Assembly: GCA_946553025.1 (NCBI GenBank)
Contig: CAMNRM010000032.1
Location: 1-57,642 of the forward strand
Direction of reading: 5' to 3'
DNA from: an uncultured Clostridium sp.
Lineage (GTDB): Bacteria; Bacillota; Clostridia; Lachnospirales; Lachnospiraceae
Length of the DNA: 57,642 nucleotides
This document shows positions 26,153-35,230 of this stretch, piece by piece. The position numbers and the translations under genes are program-made. The notes under the pieces are model-generated. The model was not told the origin of the DNA. It saw only the letters and a program-made list of their open reading frames with translations, and ran no database searches. The first letter of the stretch is position 1. Each line of letters starts with the position of its first letter.

Positions 26153-28369
26153 ATGGAAACAGGCAGCGATTACATAGCACATATTAATGACAAAACAAAA
26201 AAAATACAAACCATAAAAGAACACAGTGAAAATACAGCAAAACTATGTTATCATTTTGCGCTTTCTCCTATGAAGGAATTTATGTATATTATGGGTTTAT
26301 TTCACGATCTTGGAAAATTTCAGCCCTCATTTCAGCAGCGAATCCATGGAGCAAATATTCGAGTAGAACATTCCACATGTGGAGCTTTAGCAGCAAGGGA
26401 ATTGTTTCCTAATGCACTGGGAATGATATTAGCTTATTGTATTGCCGGACATCATTCAGGAATCCCTGATGCTGGAAATAAAAATGATCTATCGGATGAA
26501 TCTTCATTATATGGTCGGTTACAACGTAAATTTGAAAATTTTAAAATATATAAAAAAGAATTAAAGATCCCTGAAATAAATCAACAGGCTTTTATGGAAT
26601 TTCTGCTGCGTGATTGCGGGAACGATGTAGAATTGTTGGTCGATAAATTCGCTTTTTTTACCAGATATTGTTTTTCTTGCCTGGTAGATGCAGATTCTCT
26701 GGATACGGCTGCGTTTTGTGAGGAAATGTCCTATCCTAAAATGAAAATGAACTTTTCTGTTTGCCTTGAGAAGGTAAATTGTCATTTAAAATCATTTATT
26801 TGTACAACAGAACTTCAAAAATCTCGTCACCTTCTTCAACAACAGGTATTTGAAAAAACAGAACAAAATGCAGAAATATATTTGATGAACATGCCCACGG
26901 GAAGCGGAAAAACCTTAACCAGTATTAAATTTGCGCTTGAACGTGCAATAAAAAAAGGGAAGAAAAGAATTATTTATATTATTCCCTATAACAGTATTAT
27001 CGATCAAACTGCCGATACATTAGAAAAACTATTTCAAAAGGATGCAGAGATATTGCGTCATCAATCAACATTTTCTTATGAAGACATGGATGATTTTAGT
27101 GAAGATTACCGAAATGTGGCAAAAAAAGCCGCCGAAAATTGGGATGCCCCATTAATTATAACTACCGCAGTCCAGTTTTTTGAGTCTATTTATCATAATA
27201 ACCGAGGGAAGCTGCGAAAAATGCATCATATGGCAGAGTGCATCTTGATTTTTGATGAGGCACATTTAATGCCATTAGAATATTTACAGCCATGTCTTCG
27301 TGGAATTGCCTATATAACAAAATACTTAAACAGTGAAGCAGTATTTTTGACAGCCACTATGCCGGATTTTCCAAAATTAATAAAAAAATATGCCTTAAAA
27401 AACAGTAAGATAACTTATCTGGTTGAAGATACTTCTCTTTTCTCTAAATTTCAGAAATGCAATTACTTGTATTTAGGTGAAATATCTGAAGAGGCACTTC
27501 TTCATAAGGCATCTATATATCCTTCTTGTTTGATTATTGTCAATAGTAAAAAGAAAGCCCGACGCCTATTTGAAAAAAGTATCGGGAAAACTTTTCATTT
27601 ATCTACGTATATGACAGGCTACGATCGAAAAAAGGTTTTAGAGCAAATTCGCCGGGAATTATCTTTGCTGGAAAAGAAATTGGAGGAAAATCTATTTACT
27701 CCAGATAGTATTCCAGAAGAAGAAAGAATCACAATTATTTCTACTTCTTTAATTGAAGCCGGTGTAGATTTAGACGTATATACTGTATTTCGTGAACTAA
27801 ACGGACTGGATAATATTTTGCAATCAGGTGGAAGATGCAATAGGGAAGGAAAAAGAGCAAATGCGGATACATTCATTTTTTCTTTAGAAGAAATGAAACA
27901 GCCATTAGAAGATGTACAGCAAAGTATTGTAAAAGGACTGATAAAAAAATACCCGGATATTTCATGTCCGGAAAGTGTAAAAGAATATTATGAACGCTTA
28001 TTTGCAATAAAAGAATCTATTCTTCAAAAAAATGCAATTACTCAAAGATGTCATGCAATAGATTCTATTCCGTTTCGAGAATATGCAGAACAGTTTGCGC
28101 TTATTACTTCCAGGACAATTTCTATTGTTGTTCCAAGAGATGACAAAAGCAGGGAATTAATCAATAAGCTTCGTTATACAAAATCAACCATAGAAGCAGG
28201 ACGAAAATTACAACTTTATACTTGTTCTGTTTATCCACAGGAATTAGAAGACTTAATTCATCAGCATGTGATAGATGATTTCGGAACAGGAATTTATTGC
28301 CTTATTCATCCGGATTATTATGATGAAAAAACAGGAATTACTTTTGATGCGAAAGATTATATGATCTGA
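26153..28369 (+). CDS. cas3: CRISPR-associated nuclease/helicase Cas3 (subtype I-C)
   Basis: 738 aa. N-terminal HD nuclease: His24, FHDLGKF with His51-Asp52, AGHHSG. SF2 helicase: Walker A NMPTGSGKT, motif II LIFDEAHLM, motif III LTATMP, motif VI QSGGRCNREGK. Recruited by Cascade to the opened R-loop, it nicks and degrades the displaced strand. First gene of the cas operon; AAAGGAC and GAAAG lie upstream and TATAAA near 26120 is a plausible -10. All motifs are intact, so interference should be possible. Confidence 0.96.
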   Translation: METGSDYIAHINDKTKKIQTIKEHSENTAKLCYHFALSPMKEFMYIMGLFHDLGKFQPSFQQRIHGANIRVEHSTCGALAARELFPNALGMILAYCIAGHHSGIPDAGNKNDLSDESSLYGRLQRKFENFKIYKKELKIPEINQQAFMEFLLRDCGNDVELLVDKFAFFTRYCFSCLVDADSLDTAAFCEEMSYPKMKMNFSVCLEKVNCHLKSFICTTELQKSRHLLQQQVFEKTEQNAEIYLMNMPTGSGKTLTSIKFALERAIKKGKKRIIYIIPYNSIIDQTADTLEKLFQKDAEILRHQSTFSYEDMDDFSEDYRNVAKKAAENWDAPLIITTAVQFFESIYHNNRGKLRKMHHMAECILIFDEAHLMPLEYLQPCLRGIAYITKYLNSEAVFLTATMPDFPKLIKKYALKNSKITYLVEDTSLFSKFQKCNYLYLGEISEEALLHKASIYPSCLIIVNSKKKARRLFEKSIGKTFHLSTYMTGYDRKKVLEQIRRELSLLEKKLEENLFTPDSIPEEERITIISTSLIEAGVDLDVYTVFRELNGLDNILQSGGRCNREGKRANADTFIFSLEEMKQPLEDVQQSIVKGLIKKYPDISCPESVKEYYERLFAIKESILQKNAITQRCHAIDSIPFREYAEQFALITSRTISIVVPRDDKSRELINKLRYTKSTIEAGRKLQLYTCSVYPQELEDLIHQHVIDDFGTGIYCLIHPDYYDEKTGITFDAKDYMI

Positions 28370-28386
28370 TAAGAGGAGATGAAATT

Positions 28387-29115
28387 ATGGGATATGGATT
28401 TAAAATTATTGTGGAAGGAGATTATGCCTGTTTTACAAGGCCAGAACTCAAAGTGGAACGTGTAAGTTATGATGTTCCTCCGCCAGGTGCTCTGGAAGGA
28501 ATGTTAAAAAGTATATATTGGAAACCTGCAATAAGATATTTTATTGATCGTATTATTGTATTTCAGCCAATTGATTTTCTTAACATTCGCAGAAATGAAG
28601 TTAAAGACAAGATCCTTTACAGTGCAGTAAAAAGTCAGATGAACAAAAAAGGGGGGAACCCCTCGATATACACTTCAGAAAACAGAAGTCAGCGTGCATC
28701 CATGATTTTGAAAAATGTAAAGTATGGCATTGATTTTCATTTTGAATTAACGGGGCTAAAAAGTAAAGATGAGGAAGAAGGAGAGAATAAACATTTTAAT
28801 ATTATCAAAAGACGTCTGGAAAAAGGACAATATTTTCGCACGCCCTGTCTTGGATGCAGTGAGTTTCCGGTAAAAAGAATAGAATTAGTGAATGGATTTG
28901 ATGAAAGTATGATTAGCAGCCTGCTTTTAGAGTCTGGGGATGTGGATCTTGGATGGATGAGTTACCGTGTTCATTTTATCGATGAAGGAGAACCAGTAAA
29001 TAATAATTGGGACAACCCACAGTTTTCAGACCAGGCTAATACTGTCTATTACCATCCACATATGATTAATGGTGTAATCGACGTGCGAAAATATAGGGAG
29101 GAGTTAAGATGCTGA
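28387..29115 (+). CDS. cas5c: Cas5 of subtype I-C (Cas5c/Cas5d), crRNA-processing endonuclease
   Basis: 242 aa, AGAGGAG upstream. Begins YGFKIIVEGDYACFTRPELKVERVSYDVPPPGALEGML, typical of I-C Cas5, which replaces Cas6 and cuts the repeat RNA to leave an 11-nt 5' handle. The acidic/His cluster expected for cutting was not resolved. Overlaps cas8 by 7 bp. Confidence 0.95.
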   Translation: MGYGFKIIVEGDYACFTRPELKVERVSYDVPPPGALEGMLKSIYWKPAIRYFIDRIIVFQPIDFLNIRRNEVKDKILYSAVKSQMNKKGGNPSIYTSENRSQRASMILKNVKYGIDFHFELTGLKSKDEEEGENKHFNIIKRRLEKGQYFRTPCLGCSEFPVKRIELVNGFDESMISSLLLESGDVDLGWMSYRVHFIDEGEPVNNNWDNPQFSDQANTVYYHPHMINGVIDVRKYREELRC

Positions 29116-30962
29116 TTCATGCGTTGTGCGATTATTATGATATTCTGGCAAAAACAGGGCAGGTTCTTCCGGATGGATATTCTCTGGTTAAAATACATTA
29201 TCTGATAAGTCTTACCGAAGATGGTGAAATCGATGATATTATTTCTCAAAAAGAAAATGAAGAAATAATAACAGCAAAAGGAAAAGTAAAAATAAATCAA
29301 ATACCTAAAAATATGAAAATGCCTCAACGTACAGAAAAAACTGGAATTGAAGCTAATATCATAGAACATCGACCATTGTATATCTTTGGATTAAATATTG
29401 AAGATAGAATTTTAACAACACAGGATCGAACAGAAAAAGCTAAAAAGTCACATGAAGCATTTGTCCATGATAATCTTGATTTTATTGAAGGATTAGAAAG
29501 TCCAATAATACAGGCATATCGAAATTTTCTTCTTCACTGGATGCCAGAAAAGGAAACAGAAAATTCTTTTTTATTAGGACTAGGCAAAGAATATGGAAAA
29601 TCAGGTTTTGCTTTTTGCCTTTCTGGTTATCCTGAAATACTGCTTCACGAAGACGATTTAATCAAAAAAAGATGGGAAGAGCACTATCAGAAAGATATAA
29701 ATAATAACGATAGGAATTATATTTCACAATGTGCTGTCAGCGGAGAAAAGGCTCCCATTGCAAGAATCCATAGCAAAATCAAAGGAGTTTATGGTGGCCT
29801 GGCAACAGGAAGTGTTCTTATAGGATTTAATAATACTTCAGAAAATTCTTATGGAAAAGAGCAATCTTATAACAGCAATATTTCTGAATTAGTGATGAGA
29901 AAATATACAGAAGCGCTTAACTATTTATTAGAAAAGCGAGGACATAAGATCTTATTGGATGATATAACTGTTGTTTTTTGGGCAATGGAAGCAGAAAAAT
30001 CAGCAGAAGATTTGATTATGGCAATGCTCTACGGGCAATCAGATAAAATGAATGCCAAACAGACAGAAACAATGCTGAAACAGCTTTTAGAGAACAGCAA
30101 AAAGGGAAGAATCACGGAAACCCAATTACAATCTTTAGGAATAATCGATGCAAATGTAGTTTTTTATATGATTGGATTAAAGCCAAATTCATCAAGGATA
30201 GCTCTAAAGTTTATTTATCGCAGAAAATATGCCGATATTCTTTGGAATATTGCAAAATTTCAAAAAGATTTACAGATAACAGACGAAATTCATCCTGTTT
30301 CTTTGAAAAAAATCAAAGAAGAATTAATTTCACCTAAAAGCCAGAATGATAAAGTAAATCCGGCTTTATTAACTAAGCTTTTTGAAGCAATTATTTATGG
30401 CAGAAAATATCCTGAAGCATTATTATCGACGATCGTAGGAAGGGTAAAAAAAGATACAGATCTAAAAGTAAACGCTATACGTGCAGGTATAATTAAAGCC
30501 TGTGTTCACAGAAAAACTCAAAGGGAGGAATTTCATATGGCACTGAATAAGTTAAATGTTGAACCAGCGTACTTATGTGGCCGATTATTTGCGGTTTTAG
30601 AAAAACTGCAGCAGGATGCTTCTGGTGGTTCTCTTAATCGGACAATTAAAAATGCATATTTTGCATCCGCTGCATCAAAACCAGTTATGGTGTTTCCTAA
30701 ATTAATTTCACTTGCGCAAAATCATCTGGATAAAGTAAAACGTTTGTCACAAGGTTCTTCCTATAAAGGAATGCGTACAGGAACATACGAGCGATTAATT
30801 CAGGAAATTATCGATCCGATGGAAGGTGAATTTCCGGGTTCATTTGATCTTTTAAATCAGGGTCGATTCATTGTTGGATATTATCAGCAAATGCAAAACT
30901 TTTTTATAAAAAATGAAACTAAGCAAAATGGCAAAGAAGAGGAGGAGAACCATGGCAATTAA
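29109..30962 (+). CDS. cas8c: Cas8c (Csd1), large subunit of the I-C Cascade
   Basis: 617 aa, usual length. Begins MLIHALCDYYDILAKTG and contains the family blocks CAVSGEKAPIARIHSKIKG, FWAMEAEKSAEDLIM and RPLYIFGLNIEDRI. Recognises the PAM and, through an internal start, supplies the Cas11-like small subunit: a GAGG-preceded ATG at 30538 within GGGAGGAATTTCATATGG (residues from MALNKLNVEPAYL on) is a good candidate. Overlaps cas7. Confidence 0.95.
   Translation: MLIHALCDYYDILAKTGQVLPDGYSLVKIHYLISLTEDGEIDDIISQKENEEIITAKGKVKINQIPKNMKMPQRTEKTGIEANIIEHRPLYIFGLNIEDRILTTQDRTEKAKKSHEAFVHDNLDFIEGLESPIIQAYRNFLLHWMPEKETENSFLLGLGKEYGKSGFAFCLSGYPEILLHEDDLIKKRWEEHYQKDINNNDRNYISQCAVSGEKAPIARIHSKIKGVYGGLATGSVLIGFNNTSENSYGKEQSYNSNISELVMRKYTEALNYLLEKRGHKILLDDITVVFWAMEAEKSAEDLIMAMLYGQSDKMNAKQTETMLKQLLENSKKGRITETQLQSLGIIDANVVFYMIGLKPNSSRIALKFIYRRKYADILWNIAKFQKDLQITDEIHPVSLKKIKEELISPKSQNDKVNPALLTKLFEAIIYGRKYPEALLSTIVGRVKKDTDLKVNAIRAGIIKACVHRKTQREEFHMALNKLNVEPAYLCGRLFAVLEKLQQDASGGSLNRTIKNAYFASAASKPVMVFPKLISLAQNHLDKVKRLSQGSSYKGMRTGTYERLIQEIIDPMEGEFPGSFDLLNQGRFIVGYYQQMQNFFIKNETKQNGKEEEENHGN
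30538..30962 (+). CDS. cas11c: candidate internal start: Cas11c small subunit inside cas8c
   Basis: A strong ribosome site (AGGGAGGAA) lies 8 bases before an in-frame ATG at 30538, giving a 141-aa helical C-terminal product of cas8c. Established knowledge: in I-C systems Cas11 is made by internal translation of cas8. Here the internal Shine-Dalgarno is stronger than that of cas8 itself. Confidence 0.65.
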
Positions 30963-31809
30963 AAACCGATATGATTTTGTTATGCTTTTTGATGTAGAAA
31001 ATGGAAATCCGAATGGAGATCCCGATGCCGGAAACAGTCCACGTATTGATCCGGAAACAGGGTATGGTTATATTACAGATGTATGTTTAAAACGAAAGAT
31101 ACGTAATTATGTAGAACTATGCAAAGATGGAGAAAGCGGATATAACATATTAATTAAGCCTGATAAATCTCTTAATACAAAATTTACAGAAGCTTATGAT
31201 GCAGAAGGACTTACTAAAAAAAATAAAGGAAAAAATGCAGATGATATAAAAAAAGCGAGAGAGTATATGTGCCGAAATTATTATGATGTCCGAATGTTTG
31301 GCGCAGTAATGTCAACGGGAGATGATCCCTGTGGTATTGTAAGGGGCCCGGTACAGATTAATTTTGCACGGAGTTTGTCAGAAATCAATATCCAGGATAT
31401 TACGATTACCCGCCAGGCAAGAACAACCGATGAAAGAAAAGAAACTGGCGAAACAGAAATGGGAAGGAAAAATATTATTCCTTATGCTTTGTATAGAGCA
31501 GAAGGCTATGTTTCTGCTGCATTGGCCAATAAAGTAACAGATATTTCAGAAGAAGATATTGAACTTTTATGGACAGCAATTATTAACATGTTTGAACATG
31601 ATCATAGCGCCGCAAGAGGGAAGATGTGTATGCGTAAATTATATGTTTTTAAACATAATAATGTACTGGGAAATTCCCCTTCGCATATATTATTTGATAA
31701 GATATCAATAAAGTTAAAAGAAGAAAAACCGCCGAGAAAGTTTGAGGATTACCAAATCAGCTTAGACACTATAATGCCCGATGGAGTGAAATTAATTGAG
31801 AAATTATGA
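30952..31809 (+). CDS. cas7c: Cas7 of subtype I-C (Csd2), Cascade backbone
   Basis: ATG 30952 follows GAGGAGGAG and gives MAIKNRYDFVMLFDVENGNPNGDPDAGN, the standard family start; longer upstream starts lie within cas8. 285 aa. Contains DVRMFGAVMSTG, RGPVQINFARSLS and DHSAARGKM. Polymerises along the crRNA spacer. Its stop overlaps cas4 (ATGA). Confidence 0.96.
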   Translation: MAIKNRYDFVMLFDVENGNPNGDPDAGNSPRIDPETGYGYITDVCLKRKIRNYVELCKDGESGYNILIKPDKSLNTKFTEAYDAEGLTKKNKGKNADDIKKAREYMCRNYYDVRMFGAVMSTGDDPCGIVRGPVQINFARSLSEINIQDITITRQARTTDERKETGETEMGRKNIIPYALYRAEGYVSAALANKVTDISEEDIELLWTAIINMFEHDHSAARGKMCMRKLYVFKHNNVLGNSPSHILFDKISIKLKEEKPPRKFEDYQISLDTIMPDGVKLIEKL

Positions 31810-32489
31810 GTACAGCAGAAATTACTATTCGTTCAATTCAACATTATTTATATTGCCCCCATCGTTGGGGGCTTTTAGAGATTGATAAGGCATGGGAAGA
31901 AAATTTTTTTGTAACTAAAGCAAATCTTATCCATGATCGTGTCCATAATCCTGAACAACATTACAATGCAAAAGGGAAAAAAGTGTTTACTGCCGTTCCT
32001 GTTTATCATGATCAGGAAGAGTATAATCTATATGGTGTGGTAGACTGTTTGGAAATAGCAGAAGATAAAAGGGGTATGCCTATTAAAAACTATGAAGGAA
32101 ATTATAAGTTTTGTATTGTAGAATATAAGCCTACTAAGCCAAAAGAAGGCGATTATCGTGCGGATGATTTAATGCAGGTATTTGCTCAGAAACTTTGTGT
32201 GGATTATATCTTTGGGTGTGATTGTGATGCAAATATTTATTATGCAGATGTCAAAAAGAGAATAAAACTTCCGCTCAAAAATAACTTTTTCGAGTATGAT
32301 TGCAGATTAAAAATCTTGTTAAAAGAAATGCGTGAATATTTGCGTTTAGGAATTGTTCCTCCTATTCGAAAAGGACAAAAATGCAGTGGATGTTCGATGA
32401 AAGATTTATGTATGCCTTCTGTCAAACGAATGAACACACTTTTATCAGAAATTGAAGCAATTGATAAATCATGGTTAAATACACAATAA
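31806..32489 (+). CDS. cas4: Cas4 PAM-selecting exonuclease
   Basis: 227 aa, RecB-like nuclease with iron-sulphur Cys: CPHRWG near the N-terminus and CSGCSMKDLC near the C-terminus. Nuclease residues in GVVDCLEI, CIVEYKPTKPK and QVFAQKL. Trims prespacers and helps choose those with a PAM; in I-C it acts with Cas1-Cas2. Confidence 0.95.
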   Translation: MSTAEITIRSIQHYLYCPHRWGLLEIDKAWEENFFVTKANLIHDRVHNPEQHYNAKGKKVFTAVPVYHDQEEYNLYGVVDCLEIAEDKRGMPIKNYEGNYKFCIVEYKPTKPKEGDYRADDLMQVFAQKLCVDYIFGCDCDANIYYADVKKRIKLPLKNNFFEYDCRLKILLKEMREYLRLGIVPPIRKGQKCSGCSMKDLCMPSVKRMNTLLSEIEAIDKSWLNTQ

Positions 32490-32501
32490 AAGGATAAGAG
32501 A

Positions 32502-33524
32502 ATGAGAAAACTTTTAAACACAATTTATGTTACTAATGAGCAGGCATATTTGACTTTAGATGGAGAAAATCTTGTTTGTAAAATTGAAAAAGAAGAGAAG
32601 CTAAGGATTCCTTTTGAGAATATTGAAAATATTGTTTGCTTCAATTATATTGGATGTTCTCCGGCCTTAATGGGAAAATGTGTGAGTAAAACAATTCCTA
32701 TTAACTTTATATCTCCTCAAGGCAAATTCCTGGCAAAGGTTTGTGGAGAAACAAAGGGGAATGTATTTTTACGGGTAGCCCAAATTGAACAATTTAGAGA
32801 AAATGGACTATTTCTTACGCAAAATACTATGGCTGCGAAATTTAGCAACACAAAACAGTTAATTAGAAGAACACTTCATGATAATGTATCATTGAGGAAC
32901 GATCCGGAAATTCAAGATACTTTAGAACGATTATCTGATGGCATACATAACATATTTAAAACAGAAACAATAGAAGAAGCAGTAGGAATAGAAGGAAATT
33001 GTGCAAGAGCATATTTTTCTATTTTTAATAAATTAATTACAAATCCTAAAGTGCCATTTACCTTTGAATTTCGTACAAAACGTCCTCCATTAGATCCAAT
33101 CAATGCGGTACTTTCATTCGTATATACTTTAGCAACAAGTGAATTTGCTTCGGCTTTAGAAACAGTCGGTTTGGATAGTTATATTGGTTTTTGTCATGCA
33201 CTGAGAAGCGGAAGAAATTCATTAGCGTGCGATTTGGTAGAAGAAGTTCGCTGTATTGTGGAGCGTTTTGTTATAACATTATTAAATCTTCAGATTATTG
33301 GAGAAGCTGATTTTGAAAAACAAATTTCCGGATCTGTTTTACTTAATCTGGATGGACGAAAAAAAGTTCTCTCACGCTGGCAGGAAAAAAAGCGTTCGGA
33401 TATGGTACATCCTTATTTAAAACAGAAGATTCCATTCGGATTACTTCCTTATGTGCAAAGTAATCTTTTGGCAAAATATATTAGAGGAGATATAGAGGCT
33501 TATCCATGCTTTCTGCAAAAATGA
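32502..33524 (+). CDS. cas1: Cas1 integrase of CRISPR adaptation
   Basis: 340 aa. Catalytic Glu in AVGIEGNCARAYF, His in GFCHALRSGR and Asp in SLACDLVEEVR. Inserts new spacers at the leader-proximal repeat together with Cas2, encoded 90 bp downstream. GATAAGAG precedes the ATG. Confidence 0.96.
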   Translation: MRKLLNTIYVTNEQAYLTLDGENLVCKIEKEEKLRIPFENIENIVCFNYIGCSPALMGKCVSKTIPINFISPQGKFLAKVCGETKGNVFLRVAQIEQFRENGLFLTQNTMAAKFSNTKQLIRRTLHDNVSLRNDPEIQDTLERLSDGIHNIFKTETIEEAVGIEGNCARAYFSIFNKLITNPKVPFTFEFRTKRPPLDPINAVLSFVYTLATSEFASALETVGLDSYIGFCHALRSGRNSLACDLVEEVRCIVERFVITLLNLQIIGEADFEKQISGSVLLNLDGRKKVLSRWQEKKRSDMVHPYLKQKIPFGLLPYVQSNLLAKYIRGDIEAYPCFLQK

Positions 33525-33613
33525 AAAGTTTTAAAGATTTTTTTATGAATGGTTGATAGAATTTTTCTGTCACATATATTACTGTTTGTGTCTGTAGTAG
33601 AACGGAGAAAATT

Positions 33614-33904
33614 ATGATGGTATTAATAAGTTATGATGTAAGCACCATAGATGATGCAGGAAAAACAAGATTACGAAAAGTCGCTAAAGAATGCCAAAAT
33701 CATGCGCAACGTGTACAGAATTCAGTATTTGAAGCGAATTTAGATTATTCTTCTTTTCTAAAGTTGAAGGATCGATTAGTAAAATTAATTGATAAAAGTA
33801 AAGATAGTCTACGTTTTTATTATCTTGGAAATAATTGGAAGAAAAGAGTAGAGCATATTGGTGCAAAAGAAACTTATGATTCAGAAGGAGTAATTATAAT
33901 TTAG
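33614..33904 (+). CDS. cas2: Cas2 adaptation subunit
   Basis: 96 aa. MVLISYDVSTIDDAGKTRLRKVAKECQNHAQRVQNSVFEA holds the conserved first-strand Asp. GGAG upstream of tandem ATGs (33614 or 33617). Forms the Cas1-Cas2 integrase core. Confidence 0.95.
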   Translation: MMVLISYDVSTIDDAGKTRLRKVAKECQNHAQRVQNSVFEANLDYSSFLKLKDRLVKLIDKSKDSLRFYYLGNNWKKRVEHIGAKETYDSEGVIII

Positions 33905-34081
33905 ATTTTTAAGATGGCGAAGGGGTGGTGATTGAAAATAATAGGGTAGGTTCGCCTAAAAAATTAAAATTTGAGATGGATTGATTTTAAATTTTATAGT
34001 AAAATGGAGAGGAAATAAAAATATTTTTGTCCGCCACTCTGTATTTAGAAGTGTGATTGCTAAAATATACAATATATTGCG
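33905..34081 (+). promoter_or_regulatory. CRISPR leader
   Basis: AT-rich 177 bp between cas2 and the first repeat, with TTGATT and TATAGT at about 33982-34005 as a likely promoter reading into the array. Orientation agrees with the GAAAC 3' handle of the repeat and the degenerate repeat at the far end. Confidence 0.75.
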
Positions 34082-34783
34082 GTCACGCCTCGTGAGGGGC
34101 GTGTGAGTAGAAACCATCAAATAGGAGCGCTGCCGTTTTTCGTAGACCGTCACGCCTCGTGAGGGGCGTGTGAGTAGAAACCCGACAGCATTTATGGACT
34201 TTTCCGGACACGTCGGTCACGCCTCGTGAGGGGCGTGTGAGTAGAAACAAATCCCGTCTGGACAAGCCGTACAGTTGCTTTGGTCACGCCTCGTGAGGGG
34301 CGTGTGAGTAGAAACTCTGTGGCTGCAAATGCATTTAAAGATTTTACAGGTCACGCCTCGTGAGGGGCGTGTGAGTAGAAACAATGACGCCTCTTATCGT
34401 TTTAAGTACGAACTTAGTCACGCCTCGTGAGGGGCGTGTGAGTAGAAACTGAGAAGGCTGTAAATTTTTACATACGGTTAAAGTCACGCCTCGTGAGGGG
34501 CGTGTGAGTAGAAACATCCAAATGACAACACAAAAGACGGCAGGGCAAGTCACGCCTCGTGAGGGGCGTGTGAGTAGAAACTATTTTTATGCAAAAATAT
34601 AGGAAAGAAAGAACGGGTCACGCCTCGTGAGGGGCGTGTGAGTAGAAACCTCAATCACCGCAAGCGACGGTTCGAACATGATTGTCACGCCTCGTGAGGG
34701 GCGTGTGAGTAGAAACTCCATTCGCCAAGGATTGTTGTGATGGAAGAAAGGTCACGCCTCGTAAGAGGTGTGTGAATAAAAAT
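34082..34783 (+). CRISPR. type I-C CRISPR array: 11 repeats of 33 bp, 10 spacers
   Basis: Repeats start at 34082, 34149, 34216, 34283, 34350, 34417, 34483, 34549, 34617, 34684 and 34751. They begin GTCACGCC, form a CACGCC(TC)/GGGGCGTG hairpin and end GAGTAGAAAC, as in I-C. The first ten are identical. The last (34751-34783) has six changes, all G-to-A or C-to-T, marking the old trailer end. Spacers are 33-35 bp. Spacer 10 (34717-34750) matches the adjacent prophage at 44439-44472 with two mismatches. Spacer 8 (34582-34616) resembles the gene at 1960-4578. Confidence 0.98.
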
Positions 34784-34867
34784 AGTCATTGATTGAGGCA
34801 GGAATATTTTCTGTAAATATTTCACAATTAAAGGTAAAGAAATAAAGGAATGGTATAGCTGGATGTA

Positions 34868-34933
34868 TTGTATTAGAGGTTAGTTTATTATGTTAGTAGT
34901 AGTGATTTTTGTCATCTGAATCTATGCGCGAAA
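34868..34933 (+). repeat. left attachment repeat (attL)
   Basis: Aligns without gaps to 45381-45446. The last 42 bp, from GTTAGTAGTAGTG to ATGCGCGAAA, differ at one base; the first 24 bp differ at 8. Begins 85 bp after the CRISPR array. Confidence 0.85.
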
Positions 34934-35037
34934 GCTTCGGGATTTAGCGAACAGTTTATAGCGTGCGACATTTCTTTTTCCCGTCGGAGCACGCTGTCTA
35001 TACACTGTTTGCTAAATGCTTCTTTCGCGCATAGATT
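34919..35037. repeat. large imperfect hairpin at the left prophage end
   Basis: AATCTATGCGCGAAAG at 34919-34934 is repeated inverted at the other end (35022-35037). Inner parts ATTTAGCGAACAGT and ACTGTTTGCTAAAT and GCGTGC/GCACGC also pair, giving about 50-bp arms around a short loop. In a filamentous phage this is a good candidate for the packaging signal or a minus-strand origin; it overlaps attL. Confidence 0.75.
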
Positions 35038-35230
35038 AGTTTACATAAATCACAAGTACGTTATCAATAATCGTACTTTTTACTATTGTATAACCCCCAA
35101 AACGCCTTGTCAAGTCGTCTGACTTTCCACCGCCAATGTATTGCAATCCATGGAAGCCATCGCGGCGGATAGAGATATTACCTTCAAATTTTAATGCTTC
35201 CAGTGTTGTGGATAACTTAGACCTTTTCAA
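35036..35230 (-). CDS. small phage protein (64 aa) after rep
   Basis: TTG start at 35230 lies inside the end of rep (14-bp overlap, ATGA-like coupling absent). Reads KRSKLSTTLEALKFEGNISI, then DGFHGLQYIGGGKSDDLTRRFGGYTIVKS. Family not recognised; soluble. Its stop abuts the terminal hairpin. Could be a replication accessory protein. Confidence 0.5.
   Translation of the reverse strand: MKRSKLSTTLEALKFEGNISIRRDGFHGLQYIGGGKSDDLTRRFGGYTIVKSTIIDNVLVIYVN

Noticed and set aside
34083-34553. ORFs reading through the CRISPR repeats
   Set aside because: They consist of translated repeats (THTPLTRRD / FLLTRPSRGVT units) and are artefacts of the array.
34115-34683. Matches of spacers 1-7 and 9 to the prophage or other parts of the window
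   Set aside because: Reading them on both strands I found no convincing match; only spacer 10 (strong) and spacer 8 (weak) correspond to sequence here.
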